Below are positions 11,584 through 11,633 of a DNA stretch of 11,633 nt, piece after piece. A program made the position numbers and the translations under genes. Numbering within the stretch: the stretch's first letter is position 1; every line of letters begins with the position of its first letter. The stretch is taken from assembly GCA_030691225.1 (NCBI GenBank), contig JAUYES010000229.1:1-11633 (forward strand). Reading direction: 5' to 3'. Origin of the DNA: Holophaga sp. Its GTDB lineage: Bacteria > Acidobacteriota > Holophagae > Holophagales > Holophagaceae. The notes under the pieces are model-generated. The model did not search any database, was not told the DNA's origin, and was given only the letters and a program-made list of their open reading frames with translations.

Positions 11584-11633
11584 ACGGCCGATTAGACATC
11601 AAATTCCGGCTTGGATGGAGCCGATTAGTCATC
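11567..11633 (+). pseudogene. Start of a fifth moeA-like 3' fragment, cut by the window edge
   Basis: GTTGCTAGCCCCGCTCACGG (11568-11587) lines up with the start of fragment copy 3 (GTTGCTCGCCCCTTTCACAG, from 10918). Similarity fades after about 11600, where a short direct repeat begins, so the fragment may be interrupted there. Confidence 0.45.
11587..11633. repeat. Short direct repeat at the right edge
   Basis: GCCGATTAGACATC (11587-11600) recurs as GCCGATTAGTCATC (11620-11633), 13 of 14 bases alike with a 33-bp period. Such spaced repeats are found near the ends of some insertion sequences, for example the IS21 family, but no transposase is in view. Confidence 0.5.

Noticed and set aside
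10589..11633. CRISPR array
   Set aside because: The repeats are ~167 bp, diverged, coding-derived and unevenly spaced (327, 223 and ~428 bp), so they have neither CRISPR repeat size nor regular spacers.

Overview
The window looks like an accessory or island-like stretch of a GC-rich proteobacterium. A sulfate-reducing Desulfovibrionales-type organism is my best guess, because of the Cys-rich small protein beside FeoB, the BFD-like [2Fe-2S] protein and the MoeA-like protein with a cysteine-rich tail. This is inference from gene content; there is no rRNA or taxonomic marker. Base composition is uneven: about 8000-9019 is visibly more GC-rich, with strong G/C third-position bias, than the feo genes to its left.

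Layout. (1) 8-2471, + strand: a DoxX/MauE-like membrane protein, a small BFD-like [2Fe-2S] protein, a zinc-ribbon (TFIIB-type) protein with a His-rich tail that is translationally coupled to it, and a membrane-anchored HtrA/Deg serine protease. (2) 2811-4307, + strand: apolipoprotein N-acyltransferase (lnt), followed at a distance by a strong terminator. (3) 4760-7643, + strand: a ferrous-iron uptake operon. A promoter overlapped by a Fur-like site is followed by a Cys-rich FeoB-associated membrane peptide, feoA and feoB. (4) 7644-9019, + strand: hairpins, then a MoeA-like molybdopterin-binding protein gene. Its open frame lacks a good start codon, and one extra base in a C6 tract would join it to an upstream ATG. 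It ends at a strong terminator. (5) 9099-10465, - strand: an arsM (arsenite methyltransferase) to sigZ-like ECF sigma factor operon. (6) 10589-11633: no intact gene, but at least three and probably four decayed copies of the last ~167 bp of a moeA-like gene, interleaved with a CGTTCCG-rich motif and a longer ~110-bp repeat.

How it fits together: the left part handles redox, metal and envelope stress (Fe-S protein, zinc ribbon, periplasmic protease, lipoprotein maturation). The centre imports Fe(II) under likely Fur control. The right part handles molybdopterin binding and arsenic methylation. The arsM-sigZ operon lies between the intact moeA-like 3' end and the first displaced copy of such an end. 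That is the geometry expected when DNA integrates repeatedly at the 3' end of a gene, although no integrase is visible here. The repeat array is the most unusual part of the window.
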